Of a stretch of DNA of 64,000 bases, positions 39,120 to 48,990 are shown in pieces (position 1 is the stretch's first letter; every line of letters starts with the position of its first letter). The stretch covers positions 124,001 to 188,000 of the forward strand of contig QCHT01000001.1 of the NCBI GenBank assembly GCA_003279445.1, read 5' to 3'. The position numbers and the translations under genes are program-made. This DNA comes from Prochlorococcus sp. AG-402-G10. GTDB taxonomy: Bacteria > Cyanobacteriota > Cyanobacteriia > PCC-6307 > Cyanobiaceae. The notes beneath the pieces were generated by a model. It saw only the letters and a program-made list of their open reading frames with translations, searched no databases and was not told the DNA's origin.

Positions 39120-40428
39120 GGTCAGTCCAGAATTCGGGGTAGGAAACTGAAGCAGAATTGCTCCTAGCCATAGTTGAATCACCTTTAGCCATAAGAGAGG
39201 CTACTGCAAGACTCATGGCTACACGGTGATCGGATTCACTATCCATATCTGCTCCGACAAGTCCTTTTCCTCCATAGATTGTAAGACCATCTGAGTGCTC
39301 TTCAATGTCTGCACGCATTTTTCCTAATTGCCTTGCCATGACAGCAAGTCGATCAGTTTCTTTTACTCGTAATTCACTAGCACCTTTTATTTGGCTTGTG
39401 CCATTACAAAAACATGCTGCTACTGTGAGGATAGGAACCTCATCAACAAGCCGAGGCATTATTTCATTGTCTAGACAGAAAGGTTTTAGTTGTTTTGATG
39501 AAACAACTCTTATATCCCCTACGGGCTCCCCAGCAATCTCTCTTTTATTAAACAATTCAATATTAGCTTCCATTTGTTTTAATACATCTAGTATCCCTGT
39601 CCTTGTTGGATTCAATCCAATGTTTTCTATAGTTATATCTGATCCCGGAATTATTGAACCTGCGATTAACCAGAATGCAGCTGAGCTTATGTCACCTGGA
39701 ACAACTATTTGAGTGGCTCTTAATTTAGGCCCTGGGCGAAGCGTTATATGCCGACCTAATTCGCCTGTTATTTCTATATTGGCTCCAAAGGCTTTTAGCA
39801 TTCTTTCTGTATGGTCTCTTGAGTTTGCTGGTTCTATAACAGTTGTCGATCCTTCTGCTGTAAGAGCTGCAAGTAGTATTGCTGATTTGATTTGTGCACT
39901 TGCTACAGGTGTGCCAATCACAGCTCCATGGAGCTGTGATCCAATGACAGATAGTGGTGCAAAATCACCATTGGAACGTCCATTAACTTTTGCACCCATC
40001 ATTTTCAGAGGGTGACCAACTCTTTTCATTGGTCTGTTATTTAAGGATTCGTCGCCAGTTAAAACAAAATGTCTACCTTGCTTACCAACTAATAACCCAA
40101 GTATTAATCTCATAGTTGTACCTGAATTTCCACAGTTGAGTACATCATTTGGCTCTTTTAGACCATCTAGACCAACTCCATGAACTTTCACTATTTTCCC
40201 ATCATTTAGAAATTCTATTTTTACTCCCATTGCGTTTAAACATTTACTAGTACTAATTGGGTCTTCTGCAGGGAGAAGACCTTCTATAGTCGTTTCACCT
40301 TCTGCAATTGCGCCAAATAAAAGGGAACGGTGTGAGATGGATTTATCACCAGGTACTTTTACACTACCTACAAGTTTGCCCCCTGATTTGATTTCTCTTA
40401 GGGAAACTGTATTTTCTATTAAGCTCAA
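39100..40428 (-). CDS. aroA: 3-phosphoshikimate 1-carboxyvinyltransferase (EPSP synthase)
   Basis: Sixth step of the shikimate pathway, joining shikimate 3-phosphate and phosphoenolpyruvate. The 442-residue protein has both class signatures: [18 protein letters not shown] near the start and, further on, [17 protein letters not shown], with the [18 protein letters not shown] motif later. The glyphosate-site region reads [11 protein letters not shown], with the common Gly context. Start is TTG at 40428 (M-S-L-I-E-N). A palindrome, 40442-40459, lies 14 bases upstream. The MnmD-like gene follows, probably with a small overlap. Confidence 0.96.
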   Translation of the reverse strand: MSLIENTVSLREIKSGGKLVGSVKVPGDKSISHRSLLFGAIAEGETTIEGLLPAEDPISTSKCLNAMGVKIEFLNDGKIVKVHGVGLDGLKEPNDVLNCGNSGTTMRLILGLLVGKQGRHFVLTGDESLNNRPMKRVGHPLKMMGAKVNGRSNGDFAPLSVIGSQLHGAVIGTPVASAQIKSAILLAALTAEGSTTVIEPANSRDHTERMLKAFGANIEITGELGRHITLRPGPKLRATQIVVPGDISSAAFWLIAGSIIPGSDITIENIGLNPTRTGILDVLKQMEANIELFNKREIAGEPVGDIRVVSSKQLKPFCLDNEIMPRLVDEVPILTVAACFCNGTSQIKGASELRVKETDRLAVMARQLGKMRADIEEHSDGLTIYGGKGLVGADMDSESDHRVAMSLAVASLMAKGDSTMARSNSASVSYPEFWTDLERLLK

Positions 40429-40441
40429 GGAGATTATCTTT

Positions 40442-40459
40442 TAAACTCACTTGAGTTTA
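40442..40459. promoter_or_regulatory. Palindrome upstream of aroA
   Basis: Arms 40442-40449 (TAAACTCA) and 40452-40459 (TGAGTTTA) form a perfect inverted repeat with a CT spacer. It sits 14 bases upstream of the aroA start, in the 70-base gap after the UbiD-family gene. The size and symmetry suit a dimeric regulator or a short hairpin, but no known operator is recognised. Confidence 0.35.
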
Positions 40460-40498
40460 TTATTTTAAGTTTAGTAATGACACTTATTTGAGATCCAT

Positions 40499-42064
40499 TT
40501 ATGAATTTGTGATGTGATTTAGCTTGATCACTTCATTCAAAACATATCCAAACAATGAAGGATCAGCTTCCTTCTCTTCTAGGTCAGATAGTCCAAGTTC
40601 ACTCCAATTATCATCTATGCTCTTTTTAAGACTATCTGAATGATTTAAAGGTTCACCCCATTCATGATTTTTTTCAGGACCAATTTTTGTTGTTGCATCT
40701 ATTGATAGCCTTCCTCCCAATCCAATATTTACACTTGCAAAATCAAGGCTATCAAATGGTGTGTTTTCCATTATCAAGAGATCTCTTTGTGGATCTACTA
40801 AGCTAGATATTGCCCATATAACTTGACGAGGATCTCGTACATTTATTGTAGAATCAACTACGACTACAAATTTTGTATAGGTAAATTGTGGTAAAGCACT
40901 CCAAAAAGCGATTGCAGCTCTTTTTGCATGACCTGGATAACTTTTTTTAATTGAAATGATTGCTAATTTATAACTTAATGCTTCCATCGGGAGGAAAAAG
41001 TCGACGATCTCTGTTATTTGACTTCTTAGAATTGGCGTATATATTCTATTTAATGCAATAGCAAGCATAGCCTCTTCTTTAGGAGGTCTTCCACTAAAGG
41101 TAGTTAGAAAGACTGGATCCTTTCTGTGAGTAATGCAATTGAAACGTATTAATGGTGAAGCCTCTACTCCACCATAAAAACCCATATGATCCCCGAATGG
41201 ACCGTCATTCATTTCCTCTCCCGGAGTAATTGTTCCTTCAAGAACAAATTCACTATGACTTGGGACTTCTATATCTATTGTTTTGCATTTACTTAGGCGG
41301 ACACCTTGTCCAGAATATAGACCTGCGAACAGCCATTCACTTAAAGCAACGGGTATTGGAGTTGCAGCTGCCATGAGAATCAGTGGATGTACACCAACAG
41401 CAATTGCTATCTCTAACTTTTTCCCCATAGCGGCGGCTTTCCTCAAGTGCCTAGCCCCACCTCTCACGCTTAGCCAATGAACTGTCATTGTTTGTTTCGA
41501 TTGTTGTTGAAGTCTGTACACTCCAACATTTGGTGTGTGTGTTTCTGGATCTTTTGTGATCACAAGTCCGAAGGTAATTATTTTTCCTGCATCACCTGGC
41601 CATGGGCGTATTAACGGCAGTTTGTCTAGGTCGACCTCGTCCCCTTTTAAAACTTTATGAAGACATGGTGGGGTAAGATCTCTATCTGGAATTGCTCTAA
41701 GAAGATCCCAAATTAGACCACCATATTTAATTGTTTCTTTTATATTTTTAGGTGGTTCAGGATTTTGAAGCTTTGATAACTTCTCCCCAAGCTCCTCTAG
41801 TTGATTAACTGAATCAAGACCCATACTCCAAGCTATTCTTTCAACGGTCCCTAAAAGGTTGACTGCAACAGGTACAGTTGAGCCAACAACATTTTCAAAT
41901 AACAGCGCTGGGCCTCCCATCCCAAGAACTCGATCGCTAATAGCCGCAAGTTCTAGGTCAGGATCGACAGCTTTTTTTATTCTTTTCAGTTGCCCTTTCC
42001 TCTCTAGAAGAGAAAGAAAGGCTCTCATGTCATTAGACCCGTTTGCTGATTGAAAGAGATTCAT
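40499..42064 (-). CDS. ubiD: UbiD-family decarboxylase
   Basis: A 521-residue prenylated-FMN-dependent decarboxylase. Family features are RGGARHLRKAAAMGKKLEIAIAVGVHPLILMAAATPIP near the middle and the E-R-like catalytic site region TPGEEMNDGPFGDHMGFYGG. In cyanobacteria this gene is a candidate for the 4-hydroxy-3-solanesyl-benzoate decarboxylation of plastoquinone synthesis, in keeping with sds in this window. ATG 42064 is used because homologues begin near MNLFQ; a GTG at 42076 gives four extra residues. aroA starts 70 bases downstream. Confidence 0.94.
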   Translation of the reverse strand: MNLFQSANGSNDMRAFLSLLERKGQLKRIKKAVDPDLELAAISDRVLGMGGPALLFENVVGSTVPVAVNLLGTVERIAWSMGLDSVNQLEELGEKLSKLQNPEPPKNIKETIKYGGLIWDLLRAIPDRDLTPPCLHKVLKGDEVDLDKLPLIRPWPGDAGKIITFGLVITKDPETHTPNVGVYRLQQQSKQTMTVHWLSVRGGARHLRKAAAMGKKLEIAIAVGVHPLILMAAATPIPVALSEWLFAGLYSGQGVRLSKCKTIDIEVPSHSEFVLEGTITPGEEMNDGPFGDHMGFYGGVEASPLIRFNCITHRKDPVFLTTFSGRPPKEEAMLAIALNRIYTPILRSQITEIVDFFLPMEALSYKLAIISIKKSYPGHAKRAAIAFWSALPQFTYTKFVVVVDSTINVRDPRQVIWAISSLVDPQRDLLIMENTPFDSLDFASVNIGLGGRLSIDATTKIGPEKNHEWGEPLNHSDSLKKSIDDNWSELGLSDLEEKEADPSLFGYVLNEVIKLNHITNS

Positions 42065-42127
42065 TATTTTCTTCACACTGAGATGAGTGGTTTAGTTACC
42101 CTTACTTAGATTGTCATAAATTTGGTA

Positions 42128-42859
42128 ATGAAGCTTTCCTATTTTCATGTAGCAGGGGATGTTCCATATGATATTAAATCTCAAACTGCTGTTGTTATAG
42201 ATGTTCTTAGGGCTACAACAACAATTGCTTGTGCTTTAAACAATGGGGCAGAAGCTGTTCAAACATTTGCAGATCTATCTAAGCTAAGGGAAAAATCTTC
42301 TGATTGGTCATTATCTCCAAAGCTCTTGTTGGGCGAACGCGGAGGGAAGATGATTGATGGCTTCGACTTGGGGAACTCTCCGGTTGCGGTAACTTCTGAT
42401 CTCGTGAAGGGAAAGCGTTTATTTATGAGCACTACGAATGGAACGCGAGCACTCAATAAAGTAAGTGGGGCTAAGGTTGTTTATACAATGGCTTTGATTA
42501 ATAGAAGGGCTGTTGCTGAAAGGTTGCTTTTGAAACAACCGAAAGATATTTTAATTTTAGGTAGTGGATGGGAAGGTTCATATTCATTAGAGGATTCACT
42601 TGCAGCGGGCTCACTTGCTGCATTCTTGCTGGAATCATCTGGCAACACTTGTAAAATAATGAATGATGAACTTTTTGCTGCTATTGCTCTTTGGTCTTCA
42701 TGGAAAAACGATATTGAACAATGTTTACGAAAGGCAACTCATGGTCAGCGGCTTGAGAGACTTGGGAATCATGATGATGATTTCCTTTGTTGTTCACAAC
42801 TCGATAGTATAAGTATTATTCCAACCCAAAGAGAACAAGGAGTGCTTTTTTCTCTTTGA
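42128..42859 (+). CDS. comB: 2-phosphosulfolactate phosphatase family protein
   Basis: About 243 residues of the ComB family. Motifs include [41 protein letters not shown] and [16 protein letters not shown], all conserved in ComB. In methanogens ComB hydrolyses 2-phosphosulfolactate for coenzyme M synthesis; cyanobacteria make no coenzyme M, so the physiological substrate here is unknown (perhaps sulfolactate metabolism). ATG 42128 is chosen, with TTG 42122 just upstream as alternative. It is divergent from ubiD and precedes the nitrilase gene by 30 bases. Confidence 0.9.
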   Translation: MKLSYFHVAGDVPYDIKSQTAVVIDVLRATTTIACALNNGAEAVQTFADLSKLREKSSDWSLSPKLLLGERGGKMIDGFDLGNSPVAVTSDLVKGKRLFMSTTNGTRALNKVSGAKVVYTMALINRRAVAERLLLKQPKDILILGSGWEGSYSLEDSLAAGSLAAFLLESSGNTCKIMNDELFAAIALWSSWKNDIEQCLRKATHGQRLERLGNHDDDFLCCSQLDSISIIPTQREQGVLFSL

Positions 42860-42889
42860 CAATTTAATTCCTACCTTAGGTTTAAGGCT

Positions 42890-43711
42890 TTGTCGGATTT
42901 CTTGGCTGCGGCAGTTCAATTAACAAGTACCTCTAATGTTGAGGCGAATTTTTCTTTAGCTGAAGAACAAATAGAACTTGCTTCTCGTAGAGGAGCTGAA
43001 CTTATTGGACTGCCAGAGAATTTTGCTTTTATTGGTGATGATCAAGAGCGACTTAAAATATCTAGTTCTCTTGCTGAGAAATGCAGCCAATTTCTTATAA
43101 CGATGGCAAGGCGTTATCAGGTTGTACTTTTAGGCGGTGGATTTCCAGTTCCGGCTGGAGATGGAATGCGTACTCTCAATAGAGCAGAACTTGTTAGTCG
43201 AGACGGGCAATTATTAGGAAGATACGATAAAATTCATCTTTTTGATGTCGATTTACCAGATGGGAATAAATATAGAGAGTCCGAAACTATAGTTTCGGGA
43301 AATAAATTACCTTCTGTTATTAACATCCCAGGATTATGTAAGGTTGGTTTATCCATATGTTACGACGTACGCTTCCCTGAGCTTTATAGGCATCTTGTTG
43401 ACCAAGGTGCAGAATTGTTATTTATTCCGGCAGCTTTTACTGCTTTTACAGGTAAAGATCACTGGCAAATTTTACTTCAATCGAGGGCAATTGAAAATAC
43501 CGCTTATGTAGTTGCTCCAGCTCAAACTGGACTCCATTACCGTCGTCGACAAAGTCATGGTCATGCAATGATTATTGATCCTTGGGGTACTGTTCTTGCG
43601 GATGCTGGAGTGCAACAGGGAGCTGCTATAGCTCCAGTTGTTACTTCTAGGGTTCAAAGTATTAGAAATCAAATGCCTTCTTTAAAACATAGGAAGGCTA
43701 GTTTATTTTAA
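42890..43711 (+). CDS. Carbon-nitrogen hydrolase (nitrilase superfamily, Nit1 type)
   Basis: A 273-residue amidase of the nitrilase superfamily, probably a deaminated-glutathione or omega-amidase type. The catalytic triad is E43 (LPENFAFIGDD), K114 (RYDKIHLFDVDLP) and C157 (SICYDVRFPELYRHL), followed by the conserved FIPAAFTAFTGKDHWQILLQSRAIENTAY. Start is TTG at 42890; no ATG is near. It is 30 bases after comB and four bases before the amidase gene, a likely operon with murI and sds. Confidence 0.92.
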   Translation: MSDFLAAAVQLTSTSNVEANFSLAEEQIELASRRGAELIGLPENFAFIGDDQERLKISSSLAEKCSQFLITMARRYQVVLLGGGFPVPAGDGMRTLNRAELVSRDGQLLGRYDKIHLFDVDLPDGNKYRESETIVSGNKLPSVINIPGLCKVGLSICYDVRFPELYRHLVDQGAELLFIPAAFTAFTGKDHWQILLQSRAIENTAYVVAPAQTGLHYRRRQSHGHAMIIDPWGTVLADAGVQQGAAIAPVVTSRVQSIRNQMPSLKHRKASLF

Positions 43712-43715
43712 ATTT

Positions 43716-44816
43716 ATGAGATATAGAATTACGGGATTAATATTCAGTGCAATTTTCTATACCTTTTTACTTTCTTTCCTTAATGTTTTTAAAACTAATG
43801 CAGCAAGTGCATTAGCAGCTTGGCAAGTTACGTCAGATGGGACTTTGAAGTTTCGTACAACACCTTATGCAGATTTAGAAGCTTATTATCAGTCTGGTTA
43901 TGGTCAAAAGGGAGATCGCATTTGGATTGATTTTCCTGGTGAATTAACTCAACCTAGGAAGCTTGTTGGGAATGGGCCAATACAAGAAATAAGACTCGGA
44001 AAACCTTATAAAGGTAATACAAGATTAGTGGTTGAATTTAATCCACAGGTTTCTTTAAACCCTTCAAAATTGAGATTATTAGGAACTTCACCAAATTTAT
44101 GGGAATTGCGTTTTGATGGCATTAATCTCAATGGTTTAAAAAACATTGGAGAAGGCTCATTAATTAAACCAGCTAAGCAAATAACCTCAAATAGGTCATC
44201 ATTACAATCATTAACTAGGCCCTTAAAAGACTTCCAATTTGCCTCTTTGCCCACTGTCCAGAGAGGTAGATTTCATATAGTTATAGATCCTGGTCATGGA
44301 GGCCCTGATTCTGGAGCAGTCGGAATTAATGGCTTAAAAGAAACAGACGTTGTTCTTGATATTTCCAGAACTGTGGCTCGTTATCTAGGAGATAAGGGGG
44401 TAAAGGTATTGATGACTAGAGCTAGTGAAATCGATGTTGGTTTAAATCAAAGGGTATTAATGGCTAATAGATCTAATGCTGATGCTTTTGTAAGTATTCA
44501 CGCAAATGCTACTCGTGGATTCAGGAGAGATGTAAGTGGTATAGAAAGTTATTTTTTTACAGGTTTCTATGGGAAAAAATTGGCTTCAAAAATTCAGGAT
44601 GAGCTTCTTCACGTGACTCCAGGGAGCCCTAATAGAGGAGTTCGACAGAGTAGGTTTTTTGTGATTCGCAACACTAATATGCCAGCAGCATTAATAGAAG
44701 TTGGCTTTGTTACTGGAAGGTTTGATGCAAAATTACTTGCACAAAAAAGTCACAGGAGAAAAGTTGCTTTTGCAATATCTAAAGGAATATTAAATTACCT
44801 TAAGGAGTCCTATTGA
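43716..44816 (+). CDS. amiC: N-acetylmuramoyl-L-alanine amidase with AMIN domain
   Basis: Exported zinc amidase that splits septal peptidoglycan. Of 366 residues, the first 30 or so are a signal sequence (hydrophobic FLLSFLNVF then KTNAASA). An AMIN targeting domain follows (about residues 45-140), then the amidase_3 catalytic part starting IVIDPGHGGPDSGAVG (zinc-binding H, E), with the second zinc His in FVSIHANATRG and the catalytic Glu in ALIEVGFVTG. Its TGA overlaps the TTG start of murI by four bases, linking it to wall synthesis. Confidence 0.95.
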   Translation: MRYRITGLIFSAIFYTFLLSFLNVFKTNAASALAAWQVTSDGTLKFRTTPYADLEAYYQSGYGQKGDRIWIDFPGELTQPRKLVGNGPIQEIRLGKPYKGNTRLVVEFNPQVSLNPSKLRLLGTSPNLWELRFDGINLNGLKNIGEGSLIKPAKQITSNRSSLQSLTRPLKDFQFASLPTVQRGRFHIVIDPGHGGPDSGAVGINGLKETDVVLDISRTVARYLGDKGVKVLMTRASEIDVGLNQRVLMANRSNADAFVSIHANATRGFRRDVSGIESYFFTGFYGKKLASKIQDELLHVTPGSPNRGVRQSRFFVIRNTNMPAALIEVGFVTGRFDAKLLAQKSHRRKVAFAISKGILNYLKESY

Positions 44817-45622
44817 ACTATCGATTAGGTTTATTTGATAGTGGTATTGGTGGTACTACTGTGCTTAAAAGTATTAAGGAAAGGCATTCAGAATTTAAGG
44901 CAATTTATTTAGCTGACACAGCAAGAATGCCATATGGTTCACGAAGCCCAGTTGAAATTAGAGACATTGCACAAGAGATTATTTACTGGTTCAATGTTCA
45001 ACAAATTGATGCCATTATTGTGGCATGCAATACCACTAACTCTCTCGCACTTGATGTGATTAAGAAGCACTCCATTTTTCCTATTTTTGATCTTGTTAAT
45101 TCCACTGTTGAGTTAATTAAAGCTTCTGATTCAAGATTGGGTGTTTTGGCTACTTCGTCTACTGTTTCTTCAAAGGCTTACACCAAGAGTATTCATACTT
45201 TTTATCCAAATATTTACGTAATAGAAGAGGGTTGCCCAGAACTAGTCCCTATGATTGAAGAAGGCGATTTAAGTTCAACTGAATGTATCGATGTAATTAC
45301 AAAGCACTTAGAACCACTTTTAGCTGCTGACGTTGAAGCAATTGTTCTAGGTTGCAGTCATTACCCCATTCTAAAACCAATGCTTACAAAATTATTGCCT
45401 TCACATATTCGTTTAATTGACCCATCAATTGGCTTAGCTAAGAAATTGGATAATTTTTTAAAAACTCCTCATTTGTCTTTAGAAACCTCAAAGAAGAAGA
45501 TAGAGATCCACTTTTGTGTTACGTCTGATCCATTCGGCTTCTCTACTAAAATGCAAAGTTTATTGGGAACTAAACCAGAGGTTGAGGTTATTTCACTACG
45601 TTCACCATCCTGCGTCTCCTAG
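44813..45622 (+). CDS. murI: Glutamate racemase
   Basis: Supplies D-glutamate for peptidoglycan. A 269-residue enzyme with the FDSGIGGTTVL start, and both catalytic cysteines in VACNTTNSLALD (first) and VLGCSHYPILKP (second). TTG 44813 overlaps the amidase stop. The C-terminal tail after about residue 235 is short and variable. The solanesyl-diphosphate synthase gene begins 22 bases beyond its stop. Confidence 0.96.
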   Translation: MNYRLGLFDSGIGGTTVLKSIKERHSEFKAIYLADTARMPYGSRSPVEIRDIAQEIIYWFNVQQIDAIIVACNTTNSLALDVIKKHSIFPIFDLVNSTVELIKASDSRLGVLATSSTVSSKAYTKSIHTFYPNIYVIEEGCPELVPMIEEGDLSSTECIDVITKHLEPLLAADVEAIVLGCSHYPILKPMLTKLLPSHIRLIDPSIGLAKKLDNFLKTPHLSLETSKKKIEIHFCVTSDPFGFSTKMQSLLGTKPEVEVISLRSPSCVS

Positions 45623-45644
45623 TATCAATGAAGCAAGGTTTCCT

Positions 45645-46616
45645 ATGTACACAGTAACTGACTTGCTACAACCGGTTGATGCAGATCTTGAAAATCTGCT
45701 AAAAGATCTTCGTGTCCTTATAGGAGCTGGACACCCTATTTTACAGGCGGCAGCCGAACATCTTTTTAGTGCTGGAGGCAAACGTATAAGACCCGCAATA
45801 GTCCTTCTTTTGTCCAAAGCTTTATCACCTAATGGAGAAATTTCCCCTCGGCATAGAAGGTTAGCTGAAATTACGGAAATGATTCATACAGCTTCTCTTG
45901 TTCATGATGATGTTGTAGATGAAGCCTCGACGCGTCGAGGAGTTGAAACAGTCCACAGTCGTTTTGACCATAAAGTTGCTGTTTTGGCTGGTGATTTCCT
46001 TTTTGCTCAAGCAAGTTGGCATCTTGCAAATCTAAATAATCTGGATGTTGTAAAACTTCTTAGTAGAGTAATAATGGATTTGGCTGAAGGAGAAGTCAAG
46101 CAAGGTTTATGTAAATATGACTCAAAACAAACTTTTGAAACTTATCTCGAAAAAAGTTATTGTAAAACCGCATCTTTAATTGCAAATAGCGCACAGGCTG
46201 TTGGTGTTCTAAGTGATTCATCTAGTGATGAATTACAATGTTTATATAATTTTGGGAAACAACTTGGCCTCGCTTTTCAAGTTGTGGATGATGTCCTTGA
46301 CTTTACTGGTAATGATAAGCAGTTGGGCAAGCCTGCAGCAAATGATTTAGCTAGTGGTTATTTAACAGCTCCTGCTCTCTATGCTCTTGAAGAGGACTCA
46401 ACCCTTTCTGAGTTGATTAAAAGAGAATTTAGCTTTAAAGGAGATCTTGCTAAGGCGCTAGATCTTGTTCGTAGTTCAAATGCCATTAACCGTGCAAGGA
46501 AATTAGCTGAAGATTTTGCTCAGAGTTCATATGAGTCTATTAAATGGTTGCCAGACTCTCCCTCAAAGGATTCACTAATGGCTCTTCCTGAATATGTACT
46601 TCGAAGGCTTTATTGA
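45645..46616 (+). CDS. sds: Solanesyl diphosphate synthase
   Basis: Builds the C45 prenyl chain of plastoquinone-9. The two aspartate-rich motifs are clear: FARM in HDDVVDEASTRRG and SARM in VDDVLDFTGND, with GGKRIRPAIVLLLSKAL before the first. The frame extends up to 45516, but those extra 43 residues would overlap murI and resemble no enzyme N-terminus. The ATG at 45645 (YTVTDLLQPVDADL) is therefore the start, giving 323 residues. It may be the last gene of the comB-to-sds run, since a 300-base gap follows. Confidence 0.95.
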   Translation: MYTVTDLLQPVDADLENLLKDLRVLIGAGHPILQAAAEHLFSAGGKRIRPAIVLLLSKALSPNGEISPRHRRLAEITEMIHTASLVHDDVVDEASTRRGVETVHSRFDHKVAVLAGDFLFAQASWHLANLNNLDVVKLLSRVIMDLAEGEVKQGLCKYDSKQTFETYLEKSYCKTASLIANSAQAVGVLSDSSSDELQCLYNFGKQLGLAFQVVDDVLDFTGNDKQLGKPAANDLASGYLTAPALYALEEDSTLSELIKREFSFKGDLAKALDLVRSSNAINRARKLAEDFAQSSYESIKWLPDSPSKDSLMALPEYVLRRLY

Positions 46617-46916
46617 CTAATTTGTTTATTATTATATTTTCTTTATAGTATTTAATTCTTCAGCTAACTTCCTCTCTACTTATTACCTTTTATCATCTTT
46701 AAAGTATTTTATGAATTTGTTTTGCTTATAATTTCTTTATTGAAAATATTAGTTAAATTTTATAATTCTAATGATTTGACTTAACTTTTTATTTGGATCT
46801 CAGGCAATTATTAAGGGATTTGGCTCAGAAATGAGAAATCTCTTTTAAAAAACCATTTCACTTTCCTTTTTATTTTCTCAGATGTAGCTTGAATAATATG
46901 AGAGAGAATTGTTCTT
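46617..46916. other. Intergenic region between sds and acs
   Basis: These 300 bases between two plus-strand genes are very AT-rich, with pyrimidine-rich runs in the first half. I found no reading frame with a credible start, no tRNA and no strong hairpin. A TAATAT-like box near 46894 may be part of the acs promoter, but there is nothing firm. Confidence 0.5.
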
Positions 46917-48893
46917 ATGTGTCCTGACCCATCATCGCAGATTGAGACAGTCCTGCAGGAAGAAAGAGTTTTTAAACCTTCTTCTTCAATAGTTGATACT
47001 TCGAATATTAAAGGTTTAGAACACTATCAGCAGATGGTAGAAGCTGCAAGATTAAATCCGGAAAGTTTTTGGGGAGAAGCCGCTTTAAAGGAATTGCATT
47101 GGTTTAAACCTTTCCATACCGTTTTGGATTGGTCCAATCCCCCATTTGCTAAATGGTTTGATGGTGGCAAGACAAATGTTTCTTATAACTGTTTAGATCG
47201 TCATGTAAAGCAAGGGCTTGGCAATAAGCTCGCTATCATCTGGGAGGGAGAGCCAGGAGAAGTTAGAAAAATAACTTATAAGGAACTTTTTGAAGAGGTA
47301 TGTCGTGTAGCTAATGGTTTGAAGGAACTTGGAATTGGAAAGGGTGACTTGGTTGCGCTTTATATGCCAATGGTTCCAGAAGCTGCTATGGCTATGCTTG
47401 CCTGTGCTCGTATTGGTGCTCCTCACTCTGTGGTTTTTGGCGGATTCTCATCAGAAGCCTTGCGGGATCGATTAAATGATGGAGAGGCAAAAGCTGTTAT
47501 TACTGCTGATGGTGGTTTTAGAAAGGACAAGATTATTTCTCTAAAGAACGCTGTTGACTCTGCCTTGGAAAATCATAGTTGCCCTAGTGTCAAGTCTGTT
47601 TTAGTTGTTCGACGTACTTGTGAAGAGGTGGCTTTTCTTTCTGGGAGAGATTATTGGTGGCATGAATTAATACCCAACCAGTCAATAGATTGCCCTCCGG
47701 AGCAAATGGACAGTGAAGATCGTCTTTTTGTTCTTTATACATCTGGTTCAACAGGCAAACCAAAAGGTGTTGTACACACAACCTCAGGCTATAACCTATG
47801 GGCCCACTTGACGTTTAAATGGATCTTCGATGTTAAAGAAGACGATGTCTATTGGTGTACTGCAGATGTTGGCTGGATAACTGGTCATAGCTATATAGTT
47901 TACGGCCCTTTATCTAACGGTACTACAACTGTTATGTATGAAGGAGTGCCTCGACCATCTAATCCAGGAGCATTTTGGGATTTAATTCAAAAACACAAGA
48001 TAAATATTTTTTATACAGCGCCAACAGCAATAAGAGCCTTCATGAAATCTGGGAGGTCAATTCCTGATCAGTATGATTTAAGTAGTTTGCGATTATTAGG
48101 CACAGTTGGAGAACCGATAAATCCTGAGGCGTGGATCTGGTATAGAGAAGTTATAGGTGCAGAAAAATGTCCCATTGTTGATACATGGTGGCAGACAGAA
48201 ACTGGTGGTGTAATGATTAGTCCTTTGCCAGGGGCTATTCCTACTAAACCTGGATCAGCTACTTTACCTTTGCCTGGAATTGAGGCAGATGTTGTTACTG
48301 GCGACGGAAAGACTGTTCAAGCCAATAAAGGCGGCTATTTGATAATTAAGAGGCCCTGGCCTGGGATGATGAGAACGGTGCATGGAAATCCTCAACGTTT
48401 TCGTGAAAGTTATTGGGAATATTTAAATCCTATCAATGGGGAATTAGTTTATTTTGCTGGGGATGGAGCAAGACGTGATGAGGATGGTTATTTCTGGATA
48501 ATGGGAAGAGTTGATGATGTAATAAATGTTTCTGGTCACCGTCTTGGAACAATGGAAATAGAGTCAGCCTTAGTAAGTCATAGTTCTGTTGCTGAGGCCG
48601 CAGTGGTTGGAATCCCAGATGATGTGAAGGGTGAGTCAGTTGTCGCTTTTGTTAGTTTAGAAACTGGAAGAAACAGCAATGATGAGCTTATATCAATGTT
48701 AAAAAAACATGTCTCTCAAGAAATTGGTGCGATTGCAAGACCGGATGAGATACGTTTCACTAATGCTTTGCCTAAAACTAGAAGTGGCAAAATTATGCGT
48801 AGATTACTAAGGGCTTTAGCTTCTGGAGAAGAGGTTAAAGGAGATACCAGTACTTTAGAAGATAGAAATGTTTTAGATGAATTAAGAAAATAG
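46917..48893 (+). CDS. acs: Acetyl-CoA synthetase (AMP-forming)
   Basis: Converts acetate to acetyl-CoA through acetyl-AMP. A 658-residue protein of the family's usual length. It has the P-loop [16 protein letters not shown], the WWQTETGG substrate-pocket motif, and the C-terminal lysine in [16 protein letters not shown], which in other bacteria is the site of inactivating acetylation. No deacetylase or acetyltransferase gene is visible in this window. It stands alone, 300 bases after sds and convergent with the methyltransferase gene. Confidence 0.96.
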   Translation: MCPDPSSQIETVLQEERVFKPSSSIVDTSNIKGLEHYQQMVEAARLNPESFWGEAALKELHWFKPFHTVLDWSNPPFAKWFDGGKTNVSYNCLDRHVKQGLGNKLAIIWEGEPGEVRKITYKELFEEVCRVANGLKELGIGKGDLVALYMPMVPEAAMAMLACARIGAPHSVVFGGFSSEALRDRLNDGEAKAVITADGGFRKDKIISLKNAVDSALENHSCPSVKSVLVVRRTCEEVAFLSGRDYWWHELIPNQSIDCPPEQMDSEDRLFVLYTSGSTGKPKGVVHTTSGYNLWAHLTFKWIFDVKEDDVYWCTADVGWITGHSYIVYGPLSNGTTTVMYEGVPRPSNPGAFWDLIQKHKINIFYTAPTAIRAFMKSGRSIPDQYDLSSLRLLGTVGEPINPEAWIWYREVIGAEKCPIVDTWWQTETGGVMISPLPGAIPTKPGSATLPLPGIEADVVTGDGKTVQANKGGYLIIKRPWPGMMRTVHGNPQRFRESYWEYLNPINGELVYFAGDGARRDEDGYFWIMGRVDDVINVSGHRLGTMEIESALVSHSSVAEAAVVGIPDDVKGESVVAFVSLETGRNSNDELISMLKKHVSQEIGAIARPDEIRFTNALPKTRSGKIMRRLLRALASGEEVKGDTSTLEDRNVLDELRK

Positions 48894-48990
48894 AACATAT
48901 ATTTTCAATTTATAATTACTCATAAGTTGCCATATTTAATGTTAATAAATCTACTCTTACGATAAATAATAATTTAAGGTAATTCGTGAA

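Noticed and set aside
45516-45644. A 43-codon upstream extension of the sds frame
   Set aside because: It overlaps murI and has no prenyltransferase character; the ATG at 45645 fits the family start.
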